Part shown: piece after piece, positions 51,001 to 56,083 of the stretch
Numbering within the stretch: the stretch's first letter is position 1
Layout of the letters: each line of letters begins with the position of its first letter
Origin: an uncultured Jannaschia sp.
GTDB taxonomy: Bacteria > Pseudomonadota > Alphaproteobacteria > Rhodobacterales > Rhodobacteraceae
DNA: 64,000 nucleotides
NCBI RefSeq assembly: GCF_947494055.1
Contig: NZ_CANLTR010000016.1
Coordinates: forward strand, 1-64,000
Reading direction: 5' to 3'
Program-made: the position numbers and the translations under genes
The notes under the pieces: model-generated
What the model saw: the letters and a program-made list of their open reading frames with translations, nothing else
Databases searched by the model: none
What the model was told of the DNA's origin: nothing

Positions 51001-52539
51001 GATCGGCTTGCGGCGGCGCATCCGGAATTCCCGGTGAACAACGCCGCCGATTTCCAGAGCGTGGAGGTGACGATCGGCGCGGGCGGCACGGCCACCGTCG
51101 CGGCGGATGCCTTCGATTACGGCGACCCGAACTCCGGCGGACAGGATTTCGGCGGCACCGCCTTCACCTCCGGCTTCGACACGGCGCCGATGGTGGTCGG
51201 GGCCTCGGCCGTGGGCGCCGATGGCACGCCGCTCGGCGCGGTGGACCGGGTCTATCTCACCAACCCGACCGGGACGCCCGTCGCGGGCGGCGGCGGCGGG
51301 ACGCCGGGAACCGCGGCCGACGGCTACTACCAGCTCATCGGGTCCGGCTCGAACGCGCGCTTCAAGGTTCAGATTGAGGATGCGAACGCCAACGGCGGGA
51401 CCGATCCGGCCGGCAAGTGGACCTTCGAGGACGCCCCGGACGCGGACGGCCACCAGACGGGCTTCCAGGGCGACGGCTACTACCTCTACGGCTCGTCGAC
51501 GAGCACGGCGATCAACGGCGTGATCGAGAGCGAGATCCTCGACTACACGATCTACGTGCCCGAGGGGGAGACCGGCACCTACAGCTTCCGCTTCCGCGTG
51601 GCGCGCGATGGCGAGGAGGCGAGCGACCAGCAGAACGACCTTCTGTTCAACTTCTTCGAGGAAGGCTCGGGCGGGGAGCTCACCGACTATTTGGTGATGA
51701 ACGGCGGGAACTCTCTGCATCAGGGATCTGGCGACTTCGCCAAGATCTTCGGCGGACCGAACAACGGAAACTGGGGCTTCGCCAGTAGCGTCGACGGGTC
51801 GTCCGGAGATCCGTCCCTGCAGGTCGAGATCGAGGAGGCGGGCCTCTACCACGTCCAGATCGCCGGCCGCAGCCAGGGCTACCACATCGACTATTGGGAG
51901 GCCTTCAAGGGTGGCGCGCCGGGGACCAACGTCTCGAATTCGACCTTCGTCGAGGGAGAGCCGGGCGATCCCGTCGATCCCGTCGATCCGGGCACCGGCG
52001 GCGACGGCATCCTCCGCAAGGCGATCGCGGCGGGCAACGACGACACCGACCAGAACGCGAATGGCGGCGGCGTCAATCTCGGCAAGACCGACCTCGAACT
52101 GGGCGACAGCGGGCGCGACCTCGGGCTGAGGTTCACCGATCTCGACCTCGCGAGCCTCGAGGGCGTGGACATCACCGACGCCTATATCGAGTTCACGACG
52201 CGCCCGAACGGGGGCAACAGCGGAACCGTCGAGGCACAGATCGCGCTGGAGGACTCGATCTCGGCCGCCACCTTCTCCTCCGGCGACACGCCGATGGATC
52301 GCGACCGGTTCGACTTCGTCGAATGGTCGGACGGCGACGTGCCGAGCGGCGGCGAGGTGTTCCGGACAGCGGACTTCTCCGACATGCTCGAGGACTTCCT
52401 GCTCGACTGGGAGGACGATCTCGGGACATCCGACGACATCGCCTTCATCATCGAGGACGAGAGCGGGGTCAGGAAGGCCCAGTCCTTCGAAGGCGGCGAG
52501 GCGCCGGTCTTGGTGATCGAGTACGATTTCCTGACGTAA
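33097..52539 (+). CDS. Giant multidomain extracellular protein (about 6480 residues) with malectin-, cadherin- and Calx-beta-like modules
   Basis: One uninterrupted frame of 19.4 kb. The start at 33097 is set by GGAGGA 6 nt upstream. In order: a PQQ/sorbosone-dehydrogenase-like beta-propeller (residues 1-620); a concanavalin-like region (about 680-1030); a short RTX-like segment (about 1030-1190); malectin-like domains at about 1215-1390, 1522-1699, 2215-2410 and 5078-5250; Calx-beta-like domains near 1700, 2410 and 2700; two cadherin-like repeats (3108-3320); a MopE-like Asp-rich metal-binding segment (about 3430-3500); Big_9-type repeats alternating with four copies of a 150-residue module (3758-4869); further lectin-like domains; and a terminal beta domain (6290-6480). 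No signal peptide and no cysteine were noticed, and Asp is abundant. This fits a Ca-binding, type I-secreted adhesin or matrix protein. Function is inferred. Confidence 0.85.
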   Translation: MPVSNNFASSALDLNGKVSLTQPTALVWGPDGKLYVTENGGQVNVLTVKFGDPDPNDDDNSVSFYVEAAETLSLDIQNHNDDGTENSSGSRQVTGIDVARQYDAAGNQLFVDAAGNLTTEASGNTPAVTMYVTSSDKRIGAGGSGNDADLDTNSGVITMLEQTGADSWDQVDIVRGLPRSEENHATNGLEIVQELDADGKLVSERAIVASGGNANTGAPSNNFAGQQEQPLSAAILEVDVTGLRAMGVSTDDDGRAYILDLPTLDDPIRNGAADLNDPNGGNDGLNSAKLDYDGLVSIYSPGYRNAYDVEVTEDGRVWTYDNGANNSWGGRPVGEGGDNGGTTDFAQDAGYISTNLNNGDGNSSDDINADGNWDPSNNDNFHEITRSDDLNGGDLSVGGNGPVTTYTGPDGLTYVYGGHPNPTRAEGAKAGLLFSPKGGTDDAYLLVSNQSSYGEGSDDHAQVTAWLAEVEAGTGAVGTGDLTKKVLAVEPGVEYDIYAFADGSGAAVPAGGAAPAGGTLLGQAGLPADIAEIVDWVNPVEGDYKEAGRTDGALDSGKGSINGLAEYTSTIMDEGGVKMSGAIIASVYNGGDLIIMGRNADGTMSSTGGTNATAADRAVFQGAGQPLGLATLGDDFVERGLSQPFQGSVWSAVYGQNNQGGYTVHIEILQPANGKVPLAGSEIVDPDDWDLDGVDKYNDPFEFSAENGMALAAGQKIVLDFDPQSTEFNGSLAGNTGLLGAALDGPGSLAGPLADATGTDNIQEAGATANQDARTGTYLDNSGDLLASGEQADGLYDIAGNVIPGGNAPILQIKEVVPGTMVGQGNTARDALHTGFRPAEDVGRVVATVTVKNWVAGQAVADGQLVGMVYGDGTQSNFLRLVFGEVDGQPGLEVGYELGDQNYATLAKVAVPDLAASDLDLIDLRLEIDIDDGYAVRAFYRLGEEGTLGQTPFTEIALGDFELPAGVLRDVLTGAHTITDGDTTLPSGAAIGVVAETSDGNPLQAIDFHNIEIEGFGHEFEAGSSAAANDIKGTSGTDTVILTGEDAAPVTLAPAVENIDASGTTGDVAITGNALDNRITVGAGQNTIATGEGKDAVVGTSANLGGTEITDFTEEDRVVLSDATMDAVAGVTYAAGSAILTVNGAEITFSGPDFAEFDPAEGESVFRFQETDEGLEISLAPSETLIKAIATGASSYTYHFDADGNLVEAGDPAAVRTINFDSDAAVEVAGDGTDAANYVTAGSAGGGGSKIYQGTLSQTQVADFGAEALDELHWVERSSNEDYFGYQIPVPEDGTYRVDLYMSEIYHGVSTGSFSQGDRVWDIVAEGETVADDFDLWEASGGQPLKEVKVSFLVEVTDGAFTIDFDARTGAGGNDQPKLSGLALYKVGGEVTPPADETAPQIVSIEVDNPQSVQDGERIATVVLGDETGFAAADFDALDGSELVFSGIVPATVSAPQVTLTNGGRTATLQYTLTAEGNAWAAGEGQISIAAGTFQDAAGNAAGAASGAFILEPNLDTLVRGDVALAINVGPTTNTTADLDGDDDNTYGGAIANDTILGIDLEADDPSYYSPNSKTGSNIDGLIGGTGSNPALDGSALHTYRDSGNGAFTATYPIENGTYVVELWFAELYHTSGGNRQGDYTINGETWELNFDAFTEAGAADTPTMISKTVTVTDGQIVIDVDDDTGEPGWNALVVYEAVQADLPPTISVVDASAAEGEAVAVTFSRSGDDGEDVTIDYVLTPGSASAADYGDPVPADQITIPAGARSATVMIPILDDDLEEGAEAFTVSITGVANASGDAVVADAAATVTIEASDASLQIPAGGTLFELDFETAGTPLAEGGFDDVVGGAGALDGSVVTEVADGKLIVNTSNGDLSSGDPVASKNDFVREIDLSNAALDEIYVTTQFANPFTPEVLAAQGVEGAVVPNYAQQGIILAIPGADAQAPDNFVKLIFGGGGGNITQMWSQTAIDQAAQVGAMSDAAVANGGAAFGLFDIATVELSLRIDKASGEIAQIVTLYDDAGAILGGVRPEATPGFATAAPLPVPAAVLAAIEAGAVDVGVTSTDYNTAFESFEASWDFLKVSSPQYSEEPSVDTSGPTATIELALPDSESDPIVANVVYADASDVDPASIDASDLVLGGPSAAGSVSASFDAGTNTATYTFTAPAGGWAEGDYTATVAGGAVTDLAAAPNDNAGGEAAGGTLSFEEEPTTEFEPGAVLYRINAGGGTVAATDGGPDWAADTSGAPSEYITSIDGNDVYTGSDTDTAAEILVAGENPNSNVDGSVTPEAIFFHERGDNDVNGTPLEYTFPVEGGKSYYVTIYYTENWNGITGTTNGRQFDVAVNGTVPTAFADINPYAEGGDTLGVARKRTFLVTQEDGDSDLALAFLHEVPDDIQNPKVNGIEIVEAVSVSSDILVSIAGPGEVVEDGDAGDQILVFQLALDEAVSGDVAVEYAVDGVASTGTVSFADGLATLEVAVPRDARWNGAESVSVELVSVATAGFAVDPAAGTAGATILEDDPADSHDLDGVGGADPVVAGDYSDDRLAPSDIGTMQTGENLLYATQQGDDAAGGRDRDYITFEVPEGTVLSALFLDGYATTEDTRQAFMGLQEGTAITVDPTTGQPDAGEGDLLTGLVYGDGLLGNDLLPLLASGESGDPRQLGSYPGFDGALPAGTYTLWLNQGGAPTSVTLRAVVESAPVTELTLAISDADPVTEAEGATLDFALSVDTAFSGDVEVRYDTADTTGLTQIVTFADGAGTLQVPVADDETDDGDDTVAITLTGATDLSAAPVPVTLGIATANGTVLEDDGTDPDDIDGDGIGNTDDPFAYDGANGMTKVLGPNLSFRQDFDTDTTDLFGAEAGFSGVLINPGFDPAGTSETDPYGDRTTEATSFVEGGVLKVESSETDVYGEGSTGTDNTIKDNYQSAADVSGVDSFAVEGRIEGGWLGTAPDQYASFGITLGAGGTDDYVKFVYGGHNGGPRLQLGQENSLTGVKETNIPVATHATPVDPAAVAAVVFRIDVNKSGATPTLTGTAVFLDASDGELATIAMGPREITGSLAAALEGNNPLTGGTGGVAYGVSITDWSNGDGNRFTGAWDYLEIRGPEVANQAPGVSLAPVLTEIAEDADITASIKVADIVVSDDGLGSNALSLSGTDAALFEIVETGTGAELHLVAGATLDFETRAQLDVTVAVDDPVVGASPDATVEFSLAVADVNEAPGVTLANVVSELAEDADTGASLKVADIVVSDDALGINVLALAGTDAALFEIVETGTGPELHLRAGTDLDAVAGGTLAVSVTVDDDAVGATPDAVADLSVTIPDTANEAPTATPIDAGRVVEDAAPVAVDLLAGASDSDGGTLEVANLVVEDAFGNAVVHAQAESVLTINPAQFAAALALGESATITVSYDVIDNQGGATPNTATLVVDGIDGPYTWFLDADGDGYGVDDAATNVTAYTQPADTSAVAGDADDGDATIHPGAPEINDGKDNDQDGEIDEENTDPVLDAESFTARKNQPLEIQAATLLDGDTDADGDTLTVASVGNAVNGTVALAGGVVTFRPATDATGAASFDYTVSDGAGGTATQTVSIDIASVIEVTDPATPPAPTDEVDTVVFDGEGTLDLSDPGYENLDLSGNATDNASVTLNAGDNTVTAGAGKHSVKLGGGSDTVTGTGAALDGDSFEDFGEDDQIIVEGGGGARIVSRESGSAIIGISDDGDDTADYTITLEGDIDPGRVRATDAGGDLRLTLAPEEDAETAITFEAALLSSYDDQDKTPGGATISGDGQTLTLDGNTWKRLLLDAPMTVEEGMTLAFSFSSADTGEIVGIGLETDNNHRQNGQPFFQLGGSDRWGYSRQDFNGYAAGDGPVTLEIPLDDWAGQTFSHLLFFADDDRNASTNAVFSGVRIMGAEPAENRPPEPVDDAVRAAVDTPLTIAAAELLANDGDPDGDPLTIVAVAGPDAAEGSVELSSGDVVFTPATGFTGATSFTYDVADAEGAVSTATVTVEVAAPGDPSVVAIDFSDALSSYADQDRDPNGYAVQDGGATIAFTGNTWKKVVLPEGFTVSADSVLRFQLSSSFEGEIIGIGLDDDNDFNGSADSLFQLGGQDRWDRYSVQDFNDYDVADGVKTYEIPLADLAGRSFDHLVVFSDADGADVAGANATFSNVEIVTRTEVNTDPVAVDDSFAVAGGETLTLTAADLLGNDSDLDGDDLAILGVGDATGGTATLSDGVVTFVPEAGFTGPAGFDYVLGDGRGGSASATVSIAVNTAPEAGTDSFELATGDVLTLLPADLTANDSDADGHTLTFVGVSNAVGGSVSYEEGQISFEPQTGHVGPASFDYTIADELGAETTISVAVDVLSDVEPGDGVTDILFEAGALSSYDDQDITANGATITDGGATLELSGNTWKKLALAEPLTVGADTVLRFTFEAGQIGEIMGIGLDTDNSYRSTANQVLFQFAGSQTWSAYAEQGYSGYQSADGAVTIEIPLGDWEGQTFTQLVFMNDDDAAAAATSRFSDVQIVQKSVTNADPVAVDDTDLAIEGGQTAVIDPATLLGNDSDPEGDAISITSVGNATGGSVSFEDGLIYFTPEAGFAGDASFEYTIADAFGGTSTASVGLVVNIDPEPVDDSFEAEAGTPLFLTPAQLLGNDGDPDGDALTLTGVGNATGGTVAYEDGQIAFVPEAGFTGTASFDYTVADPRGGTATATVTVTVEGSDTPSGPVGIDFTALPISSYAGQDADPTAFTATETALTLSGNTWKKVALPGDHTVESGDVLRFEFQASEIGEIMGIGLETDNRFETSTQALFQLAGSQNWTNYARQDFRTYDLADGTVTFEIALDEWAGQTFNHLVFINDDDADGTATGTFSNVQLVPASADLPPEVTGPVAFTVDENVTAIGTIEATDPEGGDVTFAIDGGADAALFAIDAATGALRFLAAPDFEAPGDAGGDNVYDVAVSASDGTAQTTTNIAVSVAGVNEAPVVSGTVEDLSLDAGTAGSVDLSTLTFADPDAGDEVALAATLADGSPLPAGIALNGSLLEVADDAAEGSYQIAVRASDGTLQSADPVLFTVEVGEADTPTEPSVLLRINAFGPEVAALDGGPDWLADGNGSPNSPYLEVVDDRGDTQGYSGEAGAIPSSLPEDVLDTARSSDQSFAYNIPVVDLAGNGQYTVRLYLAELFTGNASPGDRSFDVSVEGTVPAAFDDIDVAQDGDALSVEVREYEVSVEDGVLNLEFLHGLADNPIVNAIEIIGGGATGPVPDTEAPAAAMTLTNPSAADAPILVDIALSDASGIDANTLGAEDLSLTVGGFPAAAEITFTGFSGGVARYEIAAPAGGWTEALEIGVTLEAGEIADLAATPNVNASVSGSLTIAFDGGSTGGETPTGYDAAKELGANLDGDGAINSADGDIDGDGIANLDDRAAYDAGNAGINLGAAGEVVLDFTTFVDGTSPFAAGFTGAAQTADGSAELDYATNGGAQVTGGRLQFQTTDADTHSGQKAFTFLADTGNDFSFEGVFDNPVYGGSELETFSQYGLLISLTGADGASEGTNGDFFKLVTGNPGNGFEISGRSSFPNSGDVKIPYPAGVGATDFAQVKLTVRADMSAGTLTGAYDLLDETGASLATGTVGTVSPLAGSAMAAWMAGDLDIDPAFGVTSTDYGGGDAFTVGVESLRLVDGSPDPVDPPADPTEARTILQDLDDVDSGASYGAGAVGSAELRIMEGNNSVTSSNYGSNSFEVENTGDKQIAAVFLDFRNALYGDSVVDHDGTGGDNAAKEFDVNSGAGGTGAFFESNDAQTYFLPGAAPLPNDTGTGIASSGGWRGLLLKFDGTGFDAGEVVGFSGDMDPNSIAGLDKNGTNGVDSSALNGWDVGGVSGAELIGSAFTVMFDDGSFASGYLGSDGSQAGSVGTAVEDRAEAEVALTVNGFTADEAGTYGGTVPEIVVSGTPGETVLVTMSRGANPVTNTSNGVADLVDDRLAAAHPEFPVNNAADFQSVEVTIGAGGTATVAADAFDYGDPNSGGQDFGGTAFTSGFDTAPMVVGASAVGADGTPLGAVDRVYLTNPTGTPVAGGGGGTPGTAADGYYQLIGSGSNARFKVQIEDANANGGTDPAGKWTFEDAPDADGHQTGFQGDGYYLYGSSTSTAINGVIESEILDYTIYVPEGETGTYSFRFRVARDGEEASDQQNDLLFNFFEEGSGGELTDYLVMNGGNSLHQGSGDFAKIFGGPNNGNWGFASSVDGSSGDPSLQVEIEEAGLYHVQIAGRSQGYHIDYWEAFKGGAPGTNVSNSTFVEGEPGDPVDPVDPGTGGDGILRKAIAAGNDDTDQNANGGGVNLGKTDLELGDSGRDLGLRFTDLDLASLEGVDITDAYIEFTTRPNGGNSGTVEAQIALEDSISAATFSSGDTPMDRDRFDFVEWSDGDVPSGGEVFRTADFSDMLEDFLLDWEDDLGTSDDIAFIIEDESGVRKAQSFEGGEAPVLVIEYDFLT
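42420..43060 (+). repeat. Tandem cadherin-like duplication inside the giant gene
   Basis: Two units of about 107 residues share long identical DNA runs; a stretch of about 31 nt near 42500 recurs 321 nt later near 42820, and both units carry the same D-A-A-L-F-E-I-V-E-T-G-T-G segment. This points to a recent in-frame duplication. Confidence 0.8.
44368..47703 (+). repeat. Four copies of a 150-residue 'SSY-QD / GNTWKK / WAGQ' module
   Basis: Copies lie at about 44368-44817, 45142-45603, 46198-46662 and 47254-47703. Each begins with a hydrophobic-F-x-x-L-SSY-x-x-QD element, then GNTWK(K/R), then GEI(M/I/V)GIGL-(D/E)-x-DN, a F-Q-(L/F)-(A/G)-G-(S/Q)-x-x-W segment, DGxxTxEIPLxDWAGQ(T/S)F and a final (N/A)DDD region. 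Copies are separated by one or two Big_9-type cadherin-like repeats (LLGNDSDxDGDxLT). The predicted fold is a beta-sandwich like a carbohydrate-binding module. I do not recognise a named family. Confidence 0.75.
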
Positions 52540-52550
52540 AACATGGTCGG

Positions 52551-52573
52551 CCGGCCCGGACGAACCGGGCCGG
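52551..52573 (+). terminator. GC-rich hairpin after the giant gene
   Basis: A 9-bp perfect stem, CCGGCCCGG with CCGGGCCGG, and an ACGAA loop, starting 12 bp after the stop. There is no T run, so termination may need Rho or be partial. Confidence 0.45.
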
Positions 52574-53087
52574 TCTCCGTGATCCCGGAAGCGCCGCGGC
52601 CGGCGGCGCCTCGCGAGGCAGGACGATTGCAGGATGCGGCGCCCTTTGGCCGGGGCTTCGTGTCCGTTCGGTCTCGCTATGGCCGGGTTTCCCCGTACCT
52701 TGCGGTTCCGGAGGCCCATGCAGATCCGATCCCGGCGGAAGTCGTGGTTTAGGCGTTCCCACCCTCTAGACGACGGCGCAGCCGTAGACCGCACCGTTCG
52801 AGACACGTGCCTACGAACCAAGCCTCTGTCTTAAGCTTGGCCGGACCGGAGACCTCCGGCTATGGGAGGTCCGGTCAGACGGCGTTGAAGCGAGAGCTGC
52901 CGTTCGTCTCTGCCGCGGCGAACTCTCGATTCGGGCGGATTGTGTTAAAAATTCCCTCAACCCGCGTCTGCAGGTCTTGGACCAGAACTCTGTTCTACCG
53001 AAGATCGAATTCACCCTTTTTCAGGGCATTAAATTTATCGTCACCAACGAAAACCCTTTGCCTAGAACCTGACGGGATCGTGTCCGA
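52574..53087. other. Gene-free stretch after the giant gene
   Basis: About 510 bp. The right part (52930-53080) is A/T-rich and lies downstream of the minus-strand P-loop gene. No convincing gene, repeat or terminator was found. Confidence 0.4.
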
Positions 53088-53735
53088 TCAGTTCGCCTTC
53101 GTGCCGCCGGGGGTCATCGGCCAAAGCGGGGTGGTAGGCCGCCCGCCGCCCAGAGCGGAGAACGACATGCCGTCCGAGGGTCTTATGATCCAGTTTTCCT
53201 CTACGCCCGCGGCACTGACAAACTCAAACCACGACTCATGGAGTTGCCAGAGGCGACTTCTGCTGGCGAACCAGGGGCGCATTTTGTTGCGCCGGGTCCT
53301 TGCCCCTACAAACTCGTCGACATTGGCCCGCAGGTGCCGGAGGGACGACCTGCGCACGACCTTCTTCCAGAGATCCCGCCGCCGCCGCACCGAGCGCTCG
53401 CGAAGGATGTCCGGGTCTTCCCACAACGTCAGGACCATTTTACTCCGGGCTGTCCATACGAGATCGAGGACGGGATCGATGTCGAAGGACAGGGCGTCGT
53501 AGAACGTGATGGGTCTGAAGATGTCGTAGTGCAGGATGATCCGCCGCGGACAGGCTTCCGTTGCAGCAGACGTCATCAGATCCATTGCGTTCATGACGCT
53601 GAAACCGGCCAGGTCGATCGCCTGAAGGTCTGTCGGAAGCTTCGGCCGGTCAGGACCTTGGAGCTTTTTCAGGAAGGTCGTCTTGCCGGCGCAGGACGCC
53701 CCTGCGACGATGATTACGCAATCGATGGTACTCAT
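53088..53735 (-). CDS. P-loop NTPase of unknown role next to a sulfotransferase
   Basis: A 215-residue protein starting MSTIDCVIIVAGASCAGKTTFLKK, a clear Walker A (GASCAGKTT), with a possible Walker B-like hydrophobic-D stretch in ILHYDIF. The second half is rich in Arg/Lys (RERSVRRRRDLWKKVVRRSS). It could be a small-molecule kinase or belong to the sulfotransferase-like P-loop branch. It lacks the DGDN-type signature of APS kinase, so I do not call it one. It is divergent from the sulfotransferase at 53888 with about 150 bp between. The ATG at 53735 is chosen over an upstream frame to 53831 because conservation should begin at the P-loop strand. Confidence 0.6.
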   Translation of the reverse strand: MSTIDCVIIVAGASCAGKTTFLKKLQGPDRPKLPTDLQAIDLAGFSVMNAMDLMTSAATEACPRRIILHYDIFRPITFYDALSFDIDPVLDLVWTARSKMVLTLWEDPDILRERSVRRRRDLWKKVVRRSSLRHLRANVDEFVGARTRRNKMRPWFASRSRLWQLHESWFEFVSAAGVEENWIIRPSDGMSFSALGGGRPTTPLWPMTPGGTKAN

Positions 53736-53887
53736 CACCGGAATTCGACCTGAACGTCTGATGGAAGCCGTTGTGGTTTTGACGTTGCCCCATAACGGTT
53801 GGAATGTCGACGGCTCAGGATGCGTCGACATGGCTTCGGATCCATGTGAGAAACCGAATTCGCCAAACGTCTCGAAGGATTTGGACG

Positions 53888-54889
53888 ATGGTTACCGACA
53901 AGCCGGAAGATGCCAGCCCTAAGGGAGAGCATGCCCGTTTGGACGACCACTCCGTACCAATCTTCGAAGGTGGCAAGTCTCGGCGGCACGTGCGGCAAAG
54001 CGTTTCCCGCTTCCGCGCCATATCGGTCTGGTCTGCGTTCCGATACCGGGCCGCCCTCAAAGATCTACGCACCTTCGTCCAGTTTGCCGGATGGCCGCGC
54101 TCGGGGCATTCGCTGGTCGGCGCGCTGATCGATGCGCACCCGCATGCCGCGATCGCCCACGAACTGGATACGATGGGCCTGTTCCGCAAGGGCATTCCCG
54201 CGGACCGGCTTCCAGCCCTCTGTTTGGCAAACGCCGCAGCGTTTACGGCCGCCGGGCGGCACTGGAACGGGTTCTGCTATGCTGTTCCGGGCGCATCTCA
54301 TGGACCTGCGAAGACCCTGCATGTCGTCGGCGACAAGAAAGGGGATTGGGCGACACGCTGGTCGGCGGAGGACCCCGCTCTCGTCTCGCGTCTGGCATGC
54401 CAAAGTCGTCTCGATTGCCGTTGGATCCTCGTGACCCGACACCCGCTTGATAACATTTCGACAATGTCACTCAGACGGGGCCGCGCGTACGACAAGCTCC
54501 GGATCTCGGGGGAACAAGACATGGGTACTGCGATTCAGAGCGCTCAGCAGGACGGTCGGATTGCCGCCGAGGTCAACGATGCAATGATCGCAGATTATTG
54601 CGCCCTAGCCGCATCGGTCGCGGCAATGAAAACGCAGATGCCATCGGAGAAATGGTTTGAGATAACGTACGAGACGTTCACGGAACGACCTCACGAGAGC
54701 CTTGAACGGTTGGCTGCTTTCCTAAGCCTCGATCCAGACCCGGCATGGCGAGACCGGGCCGCCGCACTCGTCAAGTCTGATCGGAACAAGAGCCGACACA
54801 AGCTGTCTTGGCGCGACGATCAGCGCGAGCGGGTGGCGGAGGTCATTGCCGGTCACGGCTTTCTGTCAGCCTATATGGATCGCACATGA
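53888..54889 (+). CDS. Sulfotransferase family protein
   Basis: A 333-residue protein. The PAPS 5'-phosphosulfate loop appears as FAGWPRSGHSLVGALIDAHPHAAIAHELD at about residues 65-95, and the 3'-phosphate segment as WILVTRHPLDNISTM around residue 182. A C-terminal YETFTERPHESLERLAAFL segment, common in these enzymes, follows. It would sulfate a sugar or lipid. The ATG at 53888 has AAGGA 8 nt upstream. G+C looks lower here than in the glycosyltransferase operons, which may mean recent transfer. Second of three sulfotransferases in the window. Confidence 0.82.
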   Translation: MVTDKPEDASPKGEHARLDDHSVPIFEGGKSRRHVRQSVSRFRAISVWSAFRYRAALKDLRTFVQFAGWPRSGHSLVGALIDAHPHAAIAHELDTMGLFRKGIPADRLPALCLANAAAFTAAGRHWNGFCYAVPGASHGPAKTLHVVGDKKGDWATRWSAEDPALVSRLACQSRLDCRWILVTRHPLDNISTMSLRRGRAYDKLRISGEQDMGTAIQSAQQDGRIAAEVNDAMIADYCALAASVAAMKTQMPSEKWFEITYETFTERPHESLERLAAFLSLDPDPAWRDRAAALVKSDRNKSRHKLSWRDDQRERVAEVIAGHGFLSAYMDRT

Positions 54890-55006
54890 CTAGGATCGAC
54901 CCCCGGGATGAGGAAAATTTCTAGGAACCGGCCGCAAGCAGTATCGGGGCGGGCAGTTGAAAGTTCCCGAGCTGTCCGGCGCGCGGGCGTGCTCCTTGCC
55001 GCAAGG

Positions 55007-55984
55007 TCACGGTCGCGTCGGGGCCGATCCGGTCTTCGCTGGCCCCAAATGGGGAAACCGGTGCCGCAGACGCGCGGCGAGCCGCATGCCCAGCATCAGG
55101 CGGCGCCAACCGGCGGCCGGCGGGCGGGCCAAGCCGAGGACCACGTCCTCGGGTCGGATGCGACCGTGGCGGGCGAGATAGTCCAAGACCTGCGTGCCGA
55201 ACGCGCGGCCGGCCGTGCTGACGCCGGGCGTGGCGAGGCGGCGCTCGAGGCTGGCCTGCCGGCCCGCGGTCCAGTTGTAATGGTCGACGCGGAACGGAAA
55301 GCGCAGCCGGATCGCCGGATCCTCGATGCCTGGAAAGGTCGCGAGGCGTGCGCCCGCTAGGAAACGCGGCGCGGCCCCTTCGCCCCATGGGTTATGGCCG
55401 CCGCGGCTGGGCAGCACGTCGCCGCGATGCATCATCAGCTTGACGGTACCGTCGAGGCTCGAGCGTCGGCGTCCAAACAGCGCGACAGCCACCTCGGCCG
55501 CGACCGGGAACTGCGCAGCCAGGGCCGGCTTCGCGGCGACGGGGGCGAGGGTTCCGTCCACGGCGAGACGGTCGATCATCACACCCTGGACGGCGTTGTA
55601 CCCCTTTCGCTCGCAATAGCGGGCGATGGCGGCGGGGGTATCGGGATAGGCGTGATGCTCGTCGGCATCGGCGTTGAGGACCCAGTCCTCCGGCCGGGCG
55701 ATGCGCATCTGCAGGGCCCGCCGCTCGGCCCACATCGCGTCGCTTGTATAGGGCGCGATCCAGCGATGCGGTCGGGCGGCGCCGTGGGCCGCGAGCACCG
55801 CCTCCGCGGCGTCGAGCTCCGGCGCGTCGGCGCGTCCGGCGTTCAGGATCAGGTGGATGTTCGCGACCGGCACGCCGAGCGCGGTGTAATGCGCCAGGAA
55901 ATGCGTCAGGAAGCCGGCTTCCAGCTCGACTCCCAGACAGGAGATCACCTGCAGGTCGATCGTGTGATTGGGGGGGCTGGACAA
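55007..55984 (-). CDS. GT2/GT92-like glycosyltransferase-related protein
   Basis: A 325-residue protein beginning LQVISCLGVELEAGFLTHFLAHYTALGV, the pattern of 'glycosyltransferase family 2_4' proteins that open with 'x-x-KNE-x-x-(Y/F)-(L/I)-x-E-(W/F)-x-x-H-x-x-(L/I)-G-V'. The donor/metal segment reads EDWVLNADADEHHAYP (D-A-D-E), around residue 100. A basic C-terminal tail follows. It probably adds a sugar; the usual N-E acceptor-side motif is altered. The start is a TTG at 55984 with GGAGG 4-5 nt upstream; no ATG fits. It is divergent from the ABC exporter. Confidence 0.68.
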   Translation of the reverse strand: MSSPPNHTIDLQVISCLGVELEAGFLTHFLAHYTALGVPVANIHLILNAGRADAPELDAAEAVLAAHGAARPHRWIAPYTSDAMWAERRALQMRIARPEDWVLNADADEHHAYPDTPAAIARYCERKGYNAVQGVMIDRLAVDGTLAPVAAKPALAAQFPVAAEVAVALFGRRRSSLDGTVKLMMHRGDVLPSRGGHNPWGEGAAPRFLAGARLATFPGIEDPAIRLRFPFRVDHYNWTAGRQASLERRLATPGVSTAGRAFGTQVLDYLARHGRIRPEDVVLGLARPPAAGWRRLMLGMRLAARLRHRFPHLGPAKTGSAPTRP

Positions 55985-56083
55985 AGGACCTCCGCTTGAC
56001 GGACGTAGCGGGGGCTAACCTACGCGACCGCGTTCCGGAAGACCGGGCGCCGGTCCCCCCGCTATTCGAAGCGAGCCCCTGTC

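Noticed and set aside
49984..52821. Open frame of 945 codons on the minus strand
   Set aside because: Shadow of the C-terminal part of the giant gene; it extends past the gene but shows no family features.
53088..53735. APS kinase (CysC) that would supply PAPS to the sulfotransferases
   Set aside because: It has a Walker A motif and suitable size, but the loop is GASCAGKTT rather than the CysC type and the downstream signature residues of APS kinase are not visible.
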